Below are positions 24,861-38,000 of a stretch of 64,000 bases of DNA, piece by piece. Every line of letters starts with the position of its first letter. The stretch's first letter is position 1. The translations under genes were made by a program, and so were the position numbers. The stretch comes from Mugil cephalus. Lineage: Eukaryota > Chordata > Actinopteri > Mugiliformes > Mugilidae. Below the pieces are notes generated by a model that searched no databases, had not been told where the DNA came from, and was given only the letters and a program-made list of their open reading frames with translations. Location of the stretch: positions 15,291,001 through 15,355,000 of the forward strand of contig NC_061771.1 of NCBI RefSeq assembly GCF_022458985.1, given 5' to 3'.

Positions 24861-25834
24861 CTATGTGAACTGTTATCCACTTGCTCTGATTCTCGTGTGT
24901 AAACCCCCGTCTCCACAACCCTGCTCAAGAACCCCTGCTGGGGCTTAAACAATTAGGCTATCTGAGACCCACACTAACGACTCTCCCTTGTCTTTTAAGA
25001 TAACTACAGGAGGAGGGGCAGTAGTGGGTGACATCTTGTTGGTGGGGTGGGGGGGCTATCCTGGGGTCACTCAATTTGTGTATTGGCCTAAGCAGAGAGT
25101 ACCTAGTTATTACCCTACATAAAGACTTGTGTGTTTAGATTGCCCCAGGTGATATGTGCGTAGTGCCACTGGTGATTGTGAGAAGTGCTGCTTTTCTCAG
25201 CTTCGTGACGAGCCCTTGCAGCTCTCGCACCTCAAGTTTCTCCCACTTCGGGACCAATATAAGGAAAGCTGCACACTGATCGCTGCTCTCTCTCTCACAA
25301 CTTGCTTCTCCACCTTATTAGGAGCTAATAATTCCCACCAAATATGTGAGAAAAAAAAAAAAAACACAAGTTGACTTTGTCATTTTAGTGGGTTCACACT
25401 AAGTGACAAAACTACTGCCTTGATTCAGATCGCACAACAATTATGTGTTTTCATCTCCATAATAAAATAAAATAAACTAGTACGGAGACAAATGAGGGAA
25501 ATGATCTGATTCTAAATAAGAGCACGGGTACGGTGTGGAAAGGCATCAGAATTTGATTATGAAATATGCGGTTTTAAGTCAGTTTCTATTCAGATTGTGC
25601 AGACATTGTTGGATTCGTTATAGATCCAACAAGGCACCATACTCCCTCCATATTGAACATATCATAAGTAATCTCATATGTATTATACATTATATATCAA
25701 TAGTGCATCACACTGCAGGTTAACTAAAGTAGTTGCAGCCTTGGACCCCAATAAGATAATATAGAATTAACATGGAACCAAAAATTGGTATTTATCATTG
25801 CCCCTATTTTTTCAGTTACATATTTTTACATTGC

Positions 25835-25862
25835 AAAAAAAAAAAAAAAAAAAAAAAAAAAA
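25835..25862 (+). repeat. poly(A) run
   Basis: About 28 consecutive A residues. It may be the tail of an old retroelement, but no element body is recognised before it. Confidence 0.9.
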
Positions 25863-28135
25863 TGTTGAAAAGAATAACTCATTTCACCCCCTAACCAGTT
25901 TAATCATTTCGATGAATGCTTTCACTTGCAGGAATGAAAAACCCTGCTCAGGGAGTAGGACTATAAACAACCACATGACTTAAAGTGACACCCAGATCCC
26001 AAACCAGGAGCCCAGGCCTTTGACCTGAGGAGCTCGCAGGTTCCCGTCTTTGTTTTGCTTAACATAAATCAACGATGGTACTGGGCCACAAGAAAAACAG
26101 TTTTAAATCCCTTGCTAATGCCCATCAACATCTTTGGGTGTGAAATCAGTCAAGTGACAAGTGTGCCTAAATTTTGATGACCCCAGGTCAGCATGAGGCC
26201 ACAGCTCCGTGTTTACATATGAGGTGAGGGCACAAGCCTTCAGTCCCTTTGAAATGTGACAAGGTGAGAGGAATGACAAGATAATCTCTCATTTACAACT
26301 TACAGTAGCTCTCAAGGGAAGCAGCCCCAGCAAGGAGCCGTCCTGCCTCACTGCTGCCAATCCACACGACAGAAGTCAACGTGGCCATTTGAAGACAAGC
26401 ATTAGGTAACGCACCGACTGCACTGTTAGAGTCCTGTGGCCGCAAGTAAAACCTGATAATGTTTTAAGGTCCTGTAGTCAGGATGTTAGCGAGCTGTTTC
26501 TTATTTACACATTATGCCGAGTGCTTTGGGCCACTTTAAGATGGTGTTCTGTTTTTTAAGCTCAGTTTTTGGGAACTTTCTGGATCTTCCACAGCTTCGT
26601 ACTCGTCTAGTCTATGTCTAGTAGCTAAGTGTGTTAGGCCGCAATTTGGTGCTAGGAAGCTAGCATACAGAGGATTTTGTTGGAAGTGGACATTTTTTAC
26701 AATTTGTTTTACATTTTTTCAACATTTTTTTATGTTTTATATTTATGTTAGCTATAGTTAGCTATAGTCAAGAAAGTAATGCATTTATTAGAAGTTAGTT
26801 TTTGGAGAGTGTTTTTGAAGGTTTCTATGTGAACTACTGACACTAACTGAACATACTGATACCTCAGCTGGACAACTTTGAAGTGTACCTTACGTAGACT
26901 GTGTGCACTGTCTTGTTTACAGCAGCCGCCCGAGGGAACAAAGACATGGAAGGAAGCTAACCAGTCTGAAAACCCTGCAGCACTGATTACCGGTACACCT
27001 TAAAGTGCTGGTGTTGGAGGGGTTTACTGCCTTGCTTGGGGGGTGCTTTGTTGGCATTTCATGAGAGGTGAACAGAGAGCTGTTCATCGCTCCTAGCGTT
27101 TTCCCAACACAGCTTCACCGGGGATTTCAATTTGTCAGTCTCTAGTTCTCTAACACTTAGCTGGGCTTGATGCAATGAACAACCTGATAAGATTAGATTA
27201 TAAAAATAAGTACAAAAGGCGAGCCGTAGTCCAACGCTCTTCGTCTGCTTTGTTTATATCTTTTGACTTGTGACCAGAATAGAATTAAAGGGTTTCCCGT
27301 TTCTAAAATGTTTGGTAATTTCCTGCGACATGTACTGCTATAGGTTGAGCGGTTAACTATTTCAACAAAGAACAAAAAAAACACAAATTTGACCAAACAC
27401 CAAAAGCTCCATTAGCAGATGATGCAATATGCGATTTGAAGACACATAACGCTAAAAGTATCTCAGCTGTAACGTGGTTCTCACATAGTTATGTTTAGAA
27501 CTGCACATTGTAAAAAAAAAAAAACTGTCTATTTTGTCTCTGCAGGGTCCATGTCGCAGGCTACAGTGACTCCACCTCCCTCCCTCCCTCTCTCTCTCTC
27601 TGCCTCTCCCCATCCCCCATTCTGTGTAAAAACAAATCTGAAACTATTGAGTCAACAAATGTCACTGCTGCTAAGCAGGGGCTGCGGGGAAAGAGGTTGG
27701 GTCTCTCTCTCTCTTTTTTTTTAAGTCTCAAAATGCAGCTAAAACCAGATTATTTTCAGACAAGACCCACCTGTTAGTATAGCACAGGAGGAAATAGTAA
27801 AACGAATGGTGCTGGTCGAAGCTGTGGCCACATGTTCAACATGCAACTGTGACACAGTAACAAGTTAGCTGCAGCTTTTCACCACGCCAAAAGGAAAAGC
27901 AGCTTATCTCAGAATAGGTCAAGCTTAGCGACGGTAACAATACACTCACTTATTGCCTTGTCTTCTGGTTTTCCTCAAAGAAACAACCTAAATTTATTAA
28001 ATAACCGGCAGAAAAAAAAACGCAGCAGGCAGCAGTTTTAATATTCGCACACTATTATATCAGAAGCCGTTTCCATGAGTCATTTCAACAACATTCCAGG
28101 TCTTTTAATGACCCTCAGCCCCTTTCTCTCTTACT

Positions 28136-28167
<32 letters not shown>

Positions 28168-28168
28168 C
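28136..28168 (+). repeat. (CA)n microsatellite
   Basis: CA dinucleotide tract with one A interruption, about 33 bases, roughly 0.7 kb upstream of TET2 exon 1. Confidence 0.9.
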
Positions 28169-28859
28169 TGCTTTCTCTATCTCTTTCAAGCCCACGTGGC
28201 CAGTGTCAACAGGAGGTGGGTCTTGGCAGACACATGAAGCAAAGTAAGCTGCATGCATGCGGGCTGTGGAGTTGTCTTACACCCTGCTCTAAAAATGAAC
28301 AGGCCGTTGGAAATGAGCGCATTGCTCAACTGGTGTGGCTCCAACTGGCCACATCTGATTGCTGCTGTAATGCTCTAAAAAGAAGAGGAATGCTACTACA
28401 CCAAAAGGGGAACTTCTGTAACCAATGACAGAACAGAAGACAAAGTGTAAAAGGGAGGGAAAAAACCCTGAGTCACTTGGCTTCCTGTTTGAGAACAGGA
28501 TGGGGGTGGAGGCATTCAGCTCAGTCAGACAACCTGGGAGACCAGTGCAATATTCAACACAAAGTGCACCGAGGGCTGGAGTCCTGTCCTGCTCCAAAAT
28601 CCACTCCAGTGCTTCGGGGCAGCCATAATAGTGTTCACTATTGTGTGCGGCTGAGGGAAGGAGAAAAAAAGGAGGGAGCAGAGGGGGGAAAGAAAACCTG
28701 TCTCTTTGTGTGGAAGGACTCAGCAGGAAAGTGATTTTGTGATTATTTGACTTCGCCTCCAAAGTGAGGCTCTTCGCCCCGACCTGCAGCAGGATCCCGT
28801 CCACTCCATGTGCCTCTGCTGCCTCACGCCAGAGTCACATATGAGTGTTCTTGTCGGGC

Positions 28860-29056
28860 CGGCAAACAGCGACACCCGGGCTTCTCCTGATGATGAGAGC
28901 CGACGTCAGACCGGTTTTCATGAATATTGATGTGGAGGATAGTCTGTTTCATAGAAGAACAGAAGGAGGCAAGATGGCTGCCCTTTAGGATTTGTTAAAG
29001 AGGAGATCCAGACGGTTTGTTGGAATTTCTACAAAGTGGAGGGACATAAAACGGAG
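28860..29056 (+). other. TET2: TET2 non-coding exon 1 and transcription start region
   Basis: This segment closely resembles what I recall of human TET2 exon 1: shared runs include gacgtcag at 28902, tgaatattgatg at 28921-28932, and aagatggctgccctttagga with tttgtta following at 28971-28997. It ends in a consensus splice donor (acggag then gtgagg) after 29056, and the next exon of the transcript is probably the coding exon beginning at 44241. The gatggctgcc word is also a YY1-type motif typical near start sites. The 5' limit is inferred; human transcripts extend further upstream into G/C-rich sequence. A second leader exon known in human was not found here. Confidence 0.75.
28890..28988 (+). 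promoter_or_regulatory. TET2: upstream ORF in the TET2 leader exon
   Basis: Starting at ATG 28890 a 32-codon frame runs to TAG at 28986-28988, with further in-frame ATGs at 28893, 28920 and 28974. The last one begins Met-Ala-Ala-Leu-stop in a strong start context (A at -3, G at +4), and that short ATG GCT GCC CTT TAG word also occurs in the human leader as I recall it. Such upstream ORFs usually lower translation of the main ORF; that is inference here. Confidence 0.45.
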
Positions 29057-32000
29057 GTGAGGGTTCGCCCTGTGTGTTCATGCTCTATTTACCTGTTTCT
29101 CCTTTAAGCCTGGGTGTATTTTTGGTGGTCTTTTTGTCAGGTGAAGTGTGGCAGATGTCCACCACCGTAAAAAAGCAAGAGCTAACATAATAAGGAGGGG
29201 ATATTAGATAAAGCTACTCCAACATGGCTGACGTTTTTCTTTCTCTTTTTTTCTGGCAGCTAAAATTGAGAGACCTCCTGTGTTTTCCTGTGTATATTGT
29301 ATTAACCCAACATTTTTGCTGCTTTTGAATGCATCATAGAAAATGGTGTACTTAGACTGCTTGTTCAGGAGTTTTTCTTTAAGCATAATTTAAATGGCTC
29401 TGTAATTCTCTCCTTCTAAACCTGGCGTTTTTTTTATATAAGATGTCAAATATTTGCAAGGGAGTGCAGTGTGTGTGTGTGTTTTTCTTTTTTTTTCAGT
29501 GAGTTTCGGAAGAGTGCAAAACACATTTTTAACATTTTTGTGTGTAATTAATGGCTACTACAAGATGATGATAGTTTCTATTAGACGCAGGAAGTGTTAT
29601 CTTCTGTTGCTTCCTCTCACGCTAATGTCCATTGCTCTGTGTGTGCCTGTTTATTGCTGTTCAGTAGGTTTCAGTAGGACTATGAGAAGGAGAGGAAAAG
29701 TCCAACCTGGTAGTAAGTAACAGTAGTAAGTGCATGGCGTCTGCACAGCAGCAGAGCTGGAGGCTTCTGGCTTTGTGTATCTCTGTGAATCTGCTTTCAT
29801 TGCTTTCACCAGTGAATGACAAGCAGACACAAAGGCAAATCCCAAGGAGAAGCAAAGGAGAGGAGAATTGTGGTGGCAGAGTGTAGTGAAGGCAGGCAAG
29901 GTCAGAAAGCTCTGGAGGAAATGAAACTCAATCCTACTGCACCATTAGCTGGGGGAACAAGAATGGTTATTCTGGAGCCTATTTTTTAACTTGAGGCTAA
30001 GCAAAGGGTTGTTGCCAAAGAGGAGCCACACATGGTTTACTTGTCAAAATAATTGACTAAGCTTACGCCAGTGGTTAGGACACATTTTGATGCATTACAA
30101 GCAGTTTCATGTTGCAACAATCAGGCTTCTGTGTTATATAGGAAACAGAGTCATTGATGAAGAGATTATTGACAACAGAACGGTTAACATGTGCGTCAGC
30201 TGTAATTATTTACCCAAACATAACATCAATTCAGATTTGTTACAGGACAGGGGGGCCTCATCTCAATTAGCAACTATCTAATTGTTTGTTAGTTGTTTTT
30301 CCCCCCCTCCTGAATTCGCACATTGAAGTGTTTCTGTAAAATTAACATGTGAATGGCTAATTAGAACATAACAGATCTCCCTTTGGTTTGTATATTGGGT
30401 TTGTGTATTCCACTGACTACAGTCGTAATGTGGCCACTGTATGGCCTCGGGTCACAGGCGAAGTAAAAGCATGTCTGCAAGGTGGAGAATAAAACCTAAC
30501 CTTTAATTGGGCATTGTAACTTAACAGTGCAGACGGCCTGCAGGAGCAGCACAGAACTTAAGTTTTTATCTCTAATCGATGCTAAAATTACTGGTCTCCG
30601 GAGACTTGAACAGACCAGCGTGGATCCACTGACACTGCGCGAACAGAATGTGATATTAAGAAGGTAGAGGGGCAGTGAAGTGGGAATAAAGTCATCTGTC
30701 TGTCAAGTGACGAGGAGACAATTACCAAGCTTTTATGTGAACAGCTGATAACAAAGTATCCTCTGACAGTCAAACACTTCCCCCATCTGAATCTTTTTTT
30801 CTTCTTCTTCTGTGGTTACATTTTCTGAGCGTGCGGCTCCCACTGTTGAAAGATATCTGTTTGTAGGGGGAGAGAATCCCATTTTCAGTCATAGCGGGTT
30901 GCCACTAAACTTTCAAACCAACAGTAGTGGTGTGCCCCTCTGACGCAATGGCATGGCTGTGTTTTGATATGGCAAGCATGGTCATTGACTGTGTAGTGTC
31001 AACACGAGCGCTTAAGCAACGGCGTTCTCCGTAGTCCTCGTAAAGTATGTTGTGACTGCCAGAGATCAGGTGATCCACGCTTGTGTGTGCGCGGAGATGC
31101 CGCTGACCCATTCATGATGTTAAGACACTGTAGATAATGCCTCATGTCAAAGTGTCATGTGAAAACCCGCATCTACCACATTGTTCGGAGGCAATGAGTC
31201 CATTCATTGCCTTAATTCATTAATAGAAGTGCACCATTAGTCGTGTAATCCGTTTCCTGCCTAATACAATCGCAATCTAAAATTAAAAACTCTAAAACAC
31301 ACAATATCGCTAGAGTGGTTCTCCGCAGGCCTGCTGTTACATCAGCAGCTGAACAGGGACCACAGCATTAATCGGTCTACAGGGGCTGAGTGGGGGATGG
31401 GCCGTATAGATCAATCACACGCACGTAGCTTCTCTCATACATCCACACCTACAGATAAAGCCATGTGCTTGGATTGCTCCTTCGCCACGGCCGTAAGTCC
31501 CTATTATGTCACTCCCAGGGCAAAGACAATATCACCATTGGGAAGAATGTCCAGTTGCCATAGCGTTCCACAACAATGCTGTCCAAGCCCCTCACCTCTG
31601 ACCCTGCTCTGTCCAGCCCACAGATCATTTTTCCACCCAGGGGCTGCTGCACAAATGACACAGAAACAAGCCCCGTGGCAGTTAGACATCTTAGATTGTA
31701 CTACCTGCTAGCCGGTCATAGCTCAACCGCTTTCCTAAGACAAAATGGCGAGATACTCAGTGTTGTATTGATTTTTTGCAATATTGATTTCACTCCTGTC
31801 TGCTATTGGGGGTTGTTTTTCTACCGAGAGCAAGAGTAAAGCAGCAACTGTGGTGCTCCTGCAAGGGAATCACAGCACTATAACGCTGTTGTGTATTTGC
31901 GCACATTTCTTTTTAATACTTACTAGACCGTGCGCGCGGATGTAAGAATTTTCTCAATGAACTAGATTTTCGACATAAAACTGAAAATCCCTGCAGAATT

Positions 32001-35000
32001 TTGGGAAGGTTTAGCTGCATGTCATGTTGTCGCTGACATTCAGCAAGACATTTGTAAGGGTTTTGACATTTAATGGACATTTACCATTGCTTTTTGCACA
32101 ACAATAAATATCCAGGTCCTCTGACTTGCGAATCGCCATGTGTCTACTTCCTGCAAAGCTTTACGGGTTGAAGAGTGGTCACCAAAGCAGATACAGATCA
32201 CCAACAGCCAATGTTTCTATCTAGCGGAGGCTCTACCTTGCTATGGCTTGGGAGCGGTTTCCAGGTCATAATGGTTTTATGAGTCTGCCATGCAAAAGAT
32301 GTCGCCCGCTAATCACAAATATGACTCTTGGCCTTCTCCTTTCACTGCGGCGTGCGTTGTTAGCGGAGTTGAGGCGTAATTATGGAGTGAGAGTGATAAG
32401 GCGCTGTTTGAGTGGCACAGGGCCGGAGGGAGTGGTGCTGGCCCTGCGAGCGTGTATCGATGTCAGGGTTTACCTCAGGGGTGAGACAGCGAGGGCAGCG
32501 ACTCAAAAGCTTCCTCCACGTGAGCACACGCACATGGCCGTTCTGTTTACAAACACTCTCCTGGCATTCCGCGGAGAGGGAGGCAAGTGAGATGTTACGT
32601 AACCGCCCCAAAGCGAATAGCATCTCTTCCCGCTTCTCGCCCGGCCACTCCTCCGAGGCCTGGGCAATCTTCTTCCGTGCCGTTTGTCGCTGGTTCCGCT
32701 ACTGGAAGCAATAAATAAATAAATAAATGAATAAAGAACAATAGTTACGTGCGTCGACGCCTGAAAACGTTGCGAGACCGTGGACTGGCCTTTTCTCGTA
32801 CCGTTCTGCATAGCCTTTGTGCAGGTGGAGGCCTCAACGGCGCTACATCAGGAGAACAGACCGGGTGTAAACGTTTTCGCCACCTATGCAAGTTCCATGA
32901 ACTTCCTTAAGAGTTTCACCTTTGGAGGGTGGTGAAAGAAAAAAAAAAACACTGCAATATCTGCTTAGTTTTATGATTAAACCCCAACATATATCATACA
33001 TGAAACTACATTGGTACAGACACCCTTGAAAACTAAGTTTAGTCCACTGTGGTGTTCCCCATCACTGTACTGCTTTCCATTAACTTCACTGAAATCACGG
33101 TTGTGAACCTTTAGTGATCCTAAAAACAAAACTTTTACTTTGTGAAGATAGAAATTAAGTTGGCAGGCTAAAGTTCTTGGAAGGGAAAAACGAGGAATAA
33201 ATGCATTAAATCGAGATGGACGCCCTCCTTGCATGCTAGGAGACAAATGCATGCACATGTCTAGTAGCGTTAGCAAACTTGAACACAGTCTGTAAATAGG
33301 CCATGCTAATATTAAAAAGGTGACTGAACCTCATGTTAAGGTCTGACCCTTAGTAAGACTTTAGTGTCACAATCTATCGAGGTCAATCGGTTCCAGTTAA
33401 ATCAAGTTGATCACAATGGTGAGGCTGGATCATTAGAAAGAAAAAACTTTGCCATCAGGACAATACAGCATGTCAAAACGTGTTTTCTGCTAACATAAAT
33501 CCATAGCTAATGCAACAGAATGCTTATCTATCATGAAACGCAAAGCTTTGTCACGATGGCATAACCTAAAATCAGCCCAAAATCACCCAAACAACCTCCT
33601 CTGATTGCTGTCTGCCATCTTCTAAAATGGCTGTCAGATATGAAGCGCCTGGCTGCTAGGAGCTGTCACTGAAAAGGTTAGGCTCCATGGCCCCCTGTTG
33701 TCTGCACAAGGAACACAAAGAAAGACAGCTGGCCCTGATTGTCATTTAGAAGCGTAACCCTACCAAAGGCTTTGAATGACATCACTTACTACCTTCCGAG
33801 AGCTTCGAGTGGCTTGGCCTCAATATTAGGTTTCCCAAGTGGAATGTACAAGTGCAGCAGCTGGTGTCTTTCCGAGTAGTGCTCAATGACAACTGGACTG
33901 GTTCGCAGCCTTATATGTGTTTAAGTTGGGAAAATGTCAAAGTCGGACTTTAGCCCCATGTCTGAATAAGTAGAAAGGATGGGATAGCATGCAAGGAAAA
34001 GACAGCGACAAGACGATACCCTAGTTCCTCTACTACGTTTTGGAGTAGTTCTTGAAGAACCGCCACATTTTAATGATACCTTCAGAATCTGAAGTCCCCA
34101 CTTAAACAATACACAGAGCACAATTAAGATCTAAATGTTAGAAACAACTGTAACTCCCAGTCAATCCTTGAAGTGTGCGTGATGAAGTGAAAGATATCTG
34201 GAAACCTTACACTGAAGTAATGAAACCAATGAGGGTCACGTGCCGCCCAATCAGTGGAGGGAAAGGAGGACCCTAGCAACAGTGGCTTAAGCCAGGCTGC
34301 TTGGAAACCAATGGGGGAAAGAATATCCCCACATTTGGTTTCCAGATGACTAAAGCGCATGTAGCAAATATTTCTCATTCACACCAGTAGTGACCACTAC
34401 TACGAAATATTTTTAGCTCTGTGTTTCATGAAAAAAGGAAAGAAAGCACAGCTTGCCAAACATGGCTTGAGTTCCATTCCCAAAAAACAAGTCTTCGCTG
34501 AAACTCTGACTCGATATTGTGTCGGTTTAAAATTCCTTCGCTGCCATGTTTGTTTGCCAAGTTATATTTTTCCCTCCAATAATGTTTCCTTTTCCCTGTT
34601 TACTGTTCACCTCTGCTTCCTGTTTAATTGGAAGCTGGTTTGGATTTGGAGCAAGCAAGCAGAGGGAAATATTTGCTAAATAGACATGCCTGTGAGCTCA
34701 TCACGTGCTAAGTCAAGACGCTGCATTGAAGAAACTCGGGAATCGGCATCTGTAGGCTTTGTGCATGAGCTTTTCATCTCATGCCAGATTGTAGTGAAAG
34801 GAATAATGAATGAGGAGGAAAAGATCAACAAAAGCATTTCTTGTGATATCATTTCATTCTTTATATTTTCCAAATTGCGACTCGATCTGCAAAATTGCAA
34901 ATGTAGGTTTCTGAAGTAGTTGTAGGATCAGCGCATAAAGCACATGTGCACACCAGCGCTATTCTGCAGTCAGCCGTGCTGGGGTAATGTTTAGACCAGA

Positions 35001-38000
35001 TGGGCTTTGAAGCGCTCATAAGATGGTCGCCATGGCTACCATGCACTCAGAAAGAAATTAACTTTGCTGTGCGCACGGTTCATCAAGTTAGTCAGATATA
35101 TTGACTGTTGCATGGACAGAGGGTTAGAGGGGAAACGGGACGGGCACTTTGGGAGGGGATATGTTGGATTGTGAAGGGCTAGGGGCAGGCTACTGGGTTT
35201 GTACGCTCAGGAGCCCATTTCTTAATTAGAGTCTCCATGTGATGCGGTTTGAAGGTACAAAAAAGGTTTAGCCTCTCTGTGTAAGCTTTGCTAAGGGAGC
35301 TTCAAATCCAGGAAGGCGTTCTTTTTAGGCTGTGCTGATGAAATAGGTACAATTCAAGACGAACTGGTTTAACAAGTGAGGTTTGGGCTGGTGTTCAACG
35401 ACTATCTACCACTATCTACCACTGTTGCCAGTTGTTAGCAATCGCTGCTACACTTTTGTTGTTGACCAAATGACCAAACTCTTCCAAAATAATACAGAGA
35501 CATTAGATATTTTTGTTGAGAAATATCCTAAAATGCACAATGACAGAAATTGAAGAAGATAAACGTGTCACGTGCTAGCATGAGGTTTTGTGACTCACAC
35601 CTTGTTGTTTTTCCCTGAATACCTGCTGAACAGGACGTACCAGAAATGTACAGAGGTGGGGTTGACAAGGTCTGCATTTACACAACGTTACATTACCAGT
35701 AACCAGAGCACTAGAGTGCTTGTCATTTACCTATCACCAACGCAACAATGCCGGAAACTGCGGTGTCTTTACCAAGGGCACTTAATCCAGTGCCAGTTGA
35801 ACTGCCAACCCCCACGAATAGTGGACAGCCAACAGAACCACAGCCACAGCTATTACCCAGGAATTTACATTACGACATCTCTTAACTGACATTCACCGAC
35901 TCACCAGATACTGCTCAGTCATTCAGCACAAATATTACATCACCAAAACTGGTCTGCGATGAAAGCCTGCTATTTAAGTAAACGAGCACAGCACCTCTTA
36001 CTATAGACTCACTGTACGATACCGGTTCACCATTTTTGTCCTTCACATCCAAACTGGATGATTTTTTCTAGCTAGCCATTGGACTCTGTGGTTACAAAGT
36101 TTGAGTGTTTTTAGCTACTATTACACACCACTGACAGTAAGATCTGCAGTATGCGCTGAAATTATTTAACATCCATGTGTTGGGTTCACAAATCCATCTA
36201 CTGTTCAAACATCAACTGTTTGCCATCTGCCAAAGAGTTGAAGTTAAAACCGGACTGGTATTTCTTTTTACGAATTACACCGGTGATGTACGATATGTTA
36301 AACCCAGCTCATTGGATTAAACTAATTACAATAGTTTTACTACTTCAAAGGATGTCATAAATAAAGTAATCTATCTATCTAGTGATGTCAAAATACAACG
36401 AAAGAAGGCACTGAGACACAAAGCCGCGTGAGCACAAAGAATCTGTGCAGTGGGAATCTCCAAAAGTCGGCCACATCTGTCTCACATTAGACATAAAGAA
36501 CAACGTAGATTGTACCAATCCCTTCTTCATATGGAGGGGGAGGAGACTTTCTAGGGAAGAAATTATAAACAGAAGTTTGTGTCTTCAGGTCTTTGTAGTA
36601 ATTTATCAATCTGGTCTAAGAAGAAGTCAAGATGCTGAATTCAATTAACTAGTTTTTGCATGCACATTGTACACTGGCATGAAAAGGAGACACATGTGCG
36701 GAGTTTGGCACATTCAGAGTTTTTTAACACGCTGACTCTACCTGCCACCACTCTGGTCCGCCACTGAGATTGTAAGGACAGAAGAGGGAAGACAAGCAGA
36801 CGTGTTGTGCTAGGGTGGCATGTGACGCAGCCAATCTTGCCTCACTATCTAGTGCTCAGGGCCCAGACGACCATCAGATAACTGCTTGTTCCCACCTGAA
36901 AGAAAGACCGGACCCCCGGGTTATCGAGTTCATATGCAGCAAGCCTCGCAGCAACCTTTGTTATTATTAATGGAACCAACATGCGTCACATCAGTAACAC
37001 TGAACCACAAGCATCAGCATTCCTGGTAACAACCTTCACGTGTATCTGCGTCCTATACAGTAACCAGTGGAAAAATCAGCATTTTAATAAAAAAACAGAA
37101 GCTTCAGTGTCAAATACGAGAGAGATGCATTCATCACCGGATGCAAAATCGGTTACAAACTGTTCAAACTAGTTCTCACCTGGGGGAAAGTAAAGGAAAT
37201 GATGTGTTGCTCTGATATGATAGACGAGGAAATGACATGAATCATGCGCCACAGATCTTTGACTAGTATCTGTGTACTACTTTTATTAAAGCCGTTTGTC
37301 TTTGATATCACTTTTGTTTTCAATTTGCTTGGATGCTCACTGGGTGGGCTGATAGCTTGGTACGTGTTGATCCCTGTTTCGCTAAGGTGTGTAATAACAA
37401 GACACGGGCACTTAGAAGCAAATGTTTCGATGATCTGTGTCCGGCATGGAATTTTTTACTACAGACACAGGCGGCTTTTGTTTCTCAGCCGGGGAACGTC
37501 ATATGTTTCGGAGAGAAAGGGAGAGCTACAGAGTTGGCACGAGCAACCATGTGAGGTGCATTGCACACACTGCATGCCATGTGACATAAATCACAACTGC
37601 GAGGGCCTGATGAAGAGAGTCCGTGCGATGCAGAAGATGAATGAACATCTGTCCTATTACTTTGTGACCACAGCGACTCAGCACAGTGACTCCCTTAACT
37701 TCCACACCCCCGGTTAGTTCAATGCTCTCTTTTCATTTGGAAGCCACATGTTTTCAACTGCCATAATTCAAAATATCTATTCAAATGTCAAAAAAAATAA
37801 TCCAACATTGCCTGTAGTCAGGCAAATCTGTATCCATGCATGGAGTTCTGCCGTCTTTGCTGACAAACTGTAACTGATTCAGCTCATTTATTGGGTCTTT
37901 GTTAGAGGTGTGGAGGCTATGTGGCTTAACCACAGAATGAATTAAGTGTAAAAAAAAAAAAAAAAGAATATTCAGGAGATCACAAACTAGTTTTTGAACG

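Larger units (their letters stand above)
23026..28859. other. intergenic, upstream of TET2 exon 1
   Basis: No exon recognised. Contains simple repeats listed separately and A-runs at 23753-23764, 24480-24495 and 25350-25365. ORFs of up to 171 codons at 28.29-28.80 kb (minus strand) show no domain and are not conserved in appearance. Confidence 0.5.

Noticed and set aside
24527..24952. 141-codon minus-strand ORF
   Set aside because: Its middle is a translated TA microsatellite (IYIYIY), so it is not a protein gene.
28289..28804. 171-codon ORF on the minus strand upstream of TET2 exon 1
   Set aside because: No recognisable domain, overlaps ORFs on the other strand, and its Ser/Pro/Leu/Phe-rich make-up follows local base composition.
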